This document shows positions 13,919 to 15,227 of a stretch of 15,227 bases of DNA, piece after piece. The notes under the pieces were generated by a model. The model was not told where the DNA came from. It did not search any database and saw nothing but the letters and a program-made list of their open reading frames with translations. Each line of letters opens with the position of its first letter. The stretch's first letter is position 1. The stretch comes from Pseudomonadota bacterium (GTDB taxonomy: Bacteria > Pseudomonadota > Alphaproteobacteria > Acetobacterales > Acetobacteraceae), in contig JAKBCB010000030.1 of assembly GCA_021808185.1 (NCBI GenBank), positions 1-15,227 on the forward strand. Direction: 5' to 3'. The position numbers and the translations under genes are program-made.

Positions 13919-14827
13919 ATGTCACATACCGCACCCGAAACACTCCCCGCCGCACCGCCGCACGACGCCCTGCGCGATGATGCCAAAGCCTGGTTCGAGG
14001 GGCTGCGGGATCAGATCTGCGCGGCGTTCGAGTCGATCGAGGACGACTACGCGGGTCCGCTCGCGGCGAACCCGCCCGGCCGCTTCGCCCGCACCGCCTG
14101 GACCCGCCCGACCGAGGACGGCCAGCCCGGCGGCGGCGGGGTGATGAGCGTGATGCACGGGCGCGTGTTCGAGAAGGTGGGCGTCAACGTCTCCACCGTC
14201 TGGGGCACGTTCAGCCCGGAGTTTCGCGACCAGATCCCGGGCGCCGAAGCCGACCCGCGATTCTGGGCCAGCGGCATCAGCCTGGTTGCCCACATGCAAA
14301 GCCCGCGCGTGCCGGCCGCCCATTTCAACACGCGGATGCTGGTGACGACGAAGGGCTGGTTCGGCGGCGGCGGCGACCTCACGCCCATGCGACTCGACAC
14401 CGCCGAGGCCCAGGCGGACGCAGCGGCCTTCCACGCCGCCTTCCGCGACGCCTGCGACCGGCACGACCCGGCGTACTATCCGCGCTTCAAGGAATGGTGC
14501 GACCGCTACTTTTTCTTGCCACATCGCAACGAACCGCGCGGCGCCGGCGGAATCTTCTTCGACCGCCACTTCACCGGCGACGTCGCGGCCGATTTCGCCT
14601 TCACGCGGGATGTCGGCCGCGCCTTCCTCGCCGCCTACCCGGCCATCGTCCGCCGCCGCATGGCCGAGCCGTGGACCCCCGAGGAGCGTGAACACCAGTT
14701 GATCCGGCGCGGCCGCTATGTGGAATTCAACCTGCTCCACGACCGGGGCACGCTGTTCGGCCTGAAAACCGGCGGCAATGTCGAGGCGATCCTGATGAGC
14801 CTGCCGCCCGCGGTGAAGTGGCCTTGA
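13919..14827 (+). CDS. hemF: Oxygen-dependent coproporphyrinogen III oxidase
   Basis: Decarboxylates two propionates of coproporphyrinogen III with O2 to give protoporphyrinogen IX, a late haem step; cytosolic homodimer. It has 302 residues (E. coli 299). The sequence is conserved throughout: GGGGVMSVMHGRVFEKVG (71-88), GWFGGGGDLTP (146-156), LPHRNEPRGAGGIFFDR (200-216) and RGRYVEFNLLHDRGTLFG (264-281), followed by LKTGGNVEAILMSLPP (282-297). The last blocks contain the family signature. The ATG at 13919 is where family similarity begins; the longer open frame upstream crosses the palindrome and looks non-coding. The Shine-Dalgarno is weak. It is divergent from petABC, whose haem proteins need its product, and ends about 40 nt before the glycine riboswitch leader with no terminator visible. 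Confidence 0.96.
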   Translation: MSHTAPETLPAAPPHDALRDDAKAWFEGLRDQICAAFESIEDDYAGPLAANPPGRFARTAWTRPTEDGQPGGGGVMSVMHGRVFEKVGVNVSTVWGTFSPEFRDQIPGAEADPRFWASGISLVAHMQSPRVPAAHFNTRMLVTTKGWFGGGGDLTPMRLDTAEAQADAAAFHAAFRDACDRHDPAYYPRFKEWCDRYFFLPHRNEPRGAGGIFFDRHFTGDVAADFAFTRDVGRAFLAAYPAIVRRRMAEPWTPEEREHQLIRRGRYVEFNLLHDRGTLFGLKTGGNVEAILMSLPPAVKWP

Positions 14828-14828
14828 C

Positions 14829-14857
14829 TTGAACCGACAGGCGGGTTGCGGCATTGT
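14829..14857 (+). promoter_or_regulatory. Candidate promoter for the glycine riboswitch and gcvT
   Basis: TTGAAC, a 17-nt spacer, then CATTGT. It starts 2 nt after the hemF stop. Transcription would begin near 14864, exactly at the first leader hairpin of the riboswitch, which supports the assignment. The -10 matches at three positions. Confidence 0.5.
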
Positions 14858-14864
14858 GGTCGCG

Positions 14865-15083
14865 TTCGGATAACTCCGAGCGGGAGAGCGTGGGGCCGAC
14901 ACCCCACCGCCGAAGGCGCAACCGGCCCCCGGAAACGCTCAGGCCAAAGGACCGCTTCGGGTAACCGGACCTCTGGAAAGCCGGCGCGCCACGATTGGCG
15001 CCCGCACCGACGGAGTAAGGGCCGGCCCGCGCCAGCAAGGCAGGGGGCCACCCGAATCTCTCAGGTTCCGCGACAGAGGGGGG
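14865..15083 (+). promoter_or_regulatory. Tandem glycine riboswitch (two aptamers)
   Basis: RNA element that binds glycine and controls the glycine cleavage genes, usually switching them on. Aptamer I spans about 14880-14955: P1 GCGG/CCGC (14880-14883 with 14952-14955), P2 AGCGT/ACGCT (14887-14891 with 14935-14939), the conserved CCGCCGAAGGCGCAA (14907-14921), and CTCAGGCCAAAGGACCG (14938-14954). Aptamer II spans about 14970-15083: P1 CCTCTG/CAGAGG (14970-14975 with 15074-15079), CACCGACGGAGTAAG (15005-15019), and GAATCTCTCAGG near 15054-15065, then GACAGAGGGG. These match the gcvT-motif consensus as I remember it. A hairpin precedes each aptamer: 14866-14879 in the leader and 14956-14969 in the linker. 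The gcvT start lies 85 nt after aptamer II. Confidence 0.93.
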
Positions 15084-15168
15084 CCCGGGCTGCACGTCGC
15101 GCACTGGGCGCGGATGCGGCTTGGGCTGTCGGCAGCACGCCGACGAACCCTCCCAGCGGAGTTCGCCC
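15084..15168 (+). promoter_or_regulatory. Expression platform between glycine aptamer II and gcvT
   Basis: A 6-bp hairpin GTCGGC/GCCGAC (15128-15133 with 15139-15144) is followed by CTCC (15150-15153), which can pair with the GGAG Shine-Dalgarno at 15158-15161. CCCTC (15148-15152) can alternatively pair with GAGGG (15076-15080), the 3' strand of aptamer II P1. No T-tract is present, so control of translation is more likely than termination. The direction of the switch is not decided by inspection. Confidence 0.45.
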
Positions 15169-15227
15169 GTGCCCGATGAATCCCCCCCACCGACGCAAGC
15201 CACGCCGCTTGCCGCGCTGCACGCAAG
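15169..15227 (+). CDS. gcvT: Aminomethyltransferase, T protein of the glycine cleavage system (start only)
   Basis: Only the first 19 codons are present, so the assignment rests on two points: the glycine riboswitch directly upstream, and the N-terminal segment ATPLAALH, which matches the TPL-x-x-LH start of GcvT proteins. The GTG at 15169 has GGAG with a 7-nt gap. An ATG at 15176 is in another frame and gives a Pro/Arg-rich non-family sequence. GcvT moves the aminomethyl group from the H protein to tetrahydrofolate, giving methylene-THF and ammonia. The rest of the gene and any gcvH/gcvP partners lie beyond the window. Confidence 0.85.
   Translation, partial: MPDESPPPTQATPLAALHA

Overview
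This is a GC-rich window (G+C close to 70% by eye, not counted) packed with conserved housekeeping genes. It looks like an alphaproteobacterial chromosome, plausibly Rhodospirillales/Acetobacteraceae. The reasons are the gene order for the Rieske protein, cytochrome b and cytochrome c1 with alphaproteobacterial-type sequences, a DUF4169 protein, a tandem glycine riboswitch ahead of gcvT, aerobic hemF, and frequent GTG starts. The family assignment is inference. I see no mobile element, CRISPR array, phage gene, tRNA or rRNA.

Left block (1-6128, all on the minus strand, read right to left): glmU and glmS, which make UDP-N-acetylglucosamine for the envelope, overlap by one base (TGATG). A gap of about 90 bases with its own promoter candidate follows. 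Then come gabD (succinate-semialdehyde dehydrogenase) and gor (glutathione reductase), which overlap by four bases (GTGA). The 3' end of gor runs off the left edge.

Middle block (6129-9883): a divergent control region with two clean inverted repeats separates glmU from gph (phosphoglycolate phosphatase, plus strand). A ClC-family membrane protein with C-terminal CBS domains follows; its ion-selectivity motifs are unusual. A 60-residue DUF4169 protein (minus strand) ends convergently against it and is divergent from a dienelactone hydrolase-family gene.

Right block (9884-15227): mtnP (methylthioadenosine phosphorylase) and the cytochrome bc1 genes petA-petB-petC lie on the minus strand, with a strong hairpin terminator between petC and mtnP. 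Divergent from petA, across a palindrome-rich intergenic stretch, is hemF (coproporphyrinogen III oxidase). About 40 bases after hemF begins a textbook tandem glycine riboswitch, followed by the GTG start of gcvT at the right edge.

The genes cover respiration (bc1), haem synthesis (hemF), one-carbon/glycine metabolism (gcvT), salvage and repair (mtnP, gph) and redox balance (gabD, gor). I found no convincing new multi-gene system. The points most worth following are the divergent ClC filter, the matched hairpins before each glycine aptamer, the 28-nt perfect palindrome between petA and hemF, the His-repeat tail on the Rieske protein, and an Arg where GabD normally has its cofactor-binding Lys.
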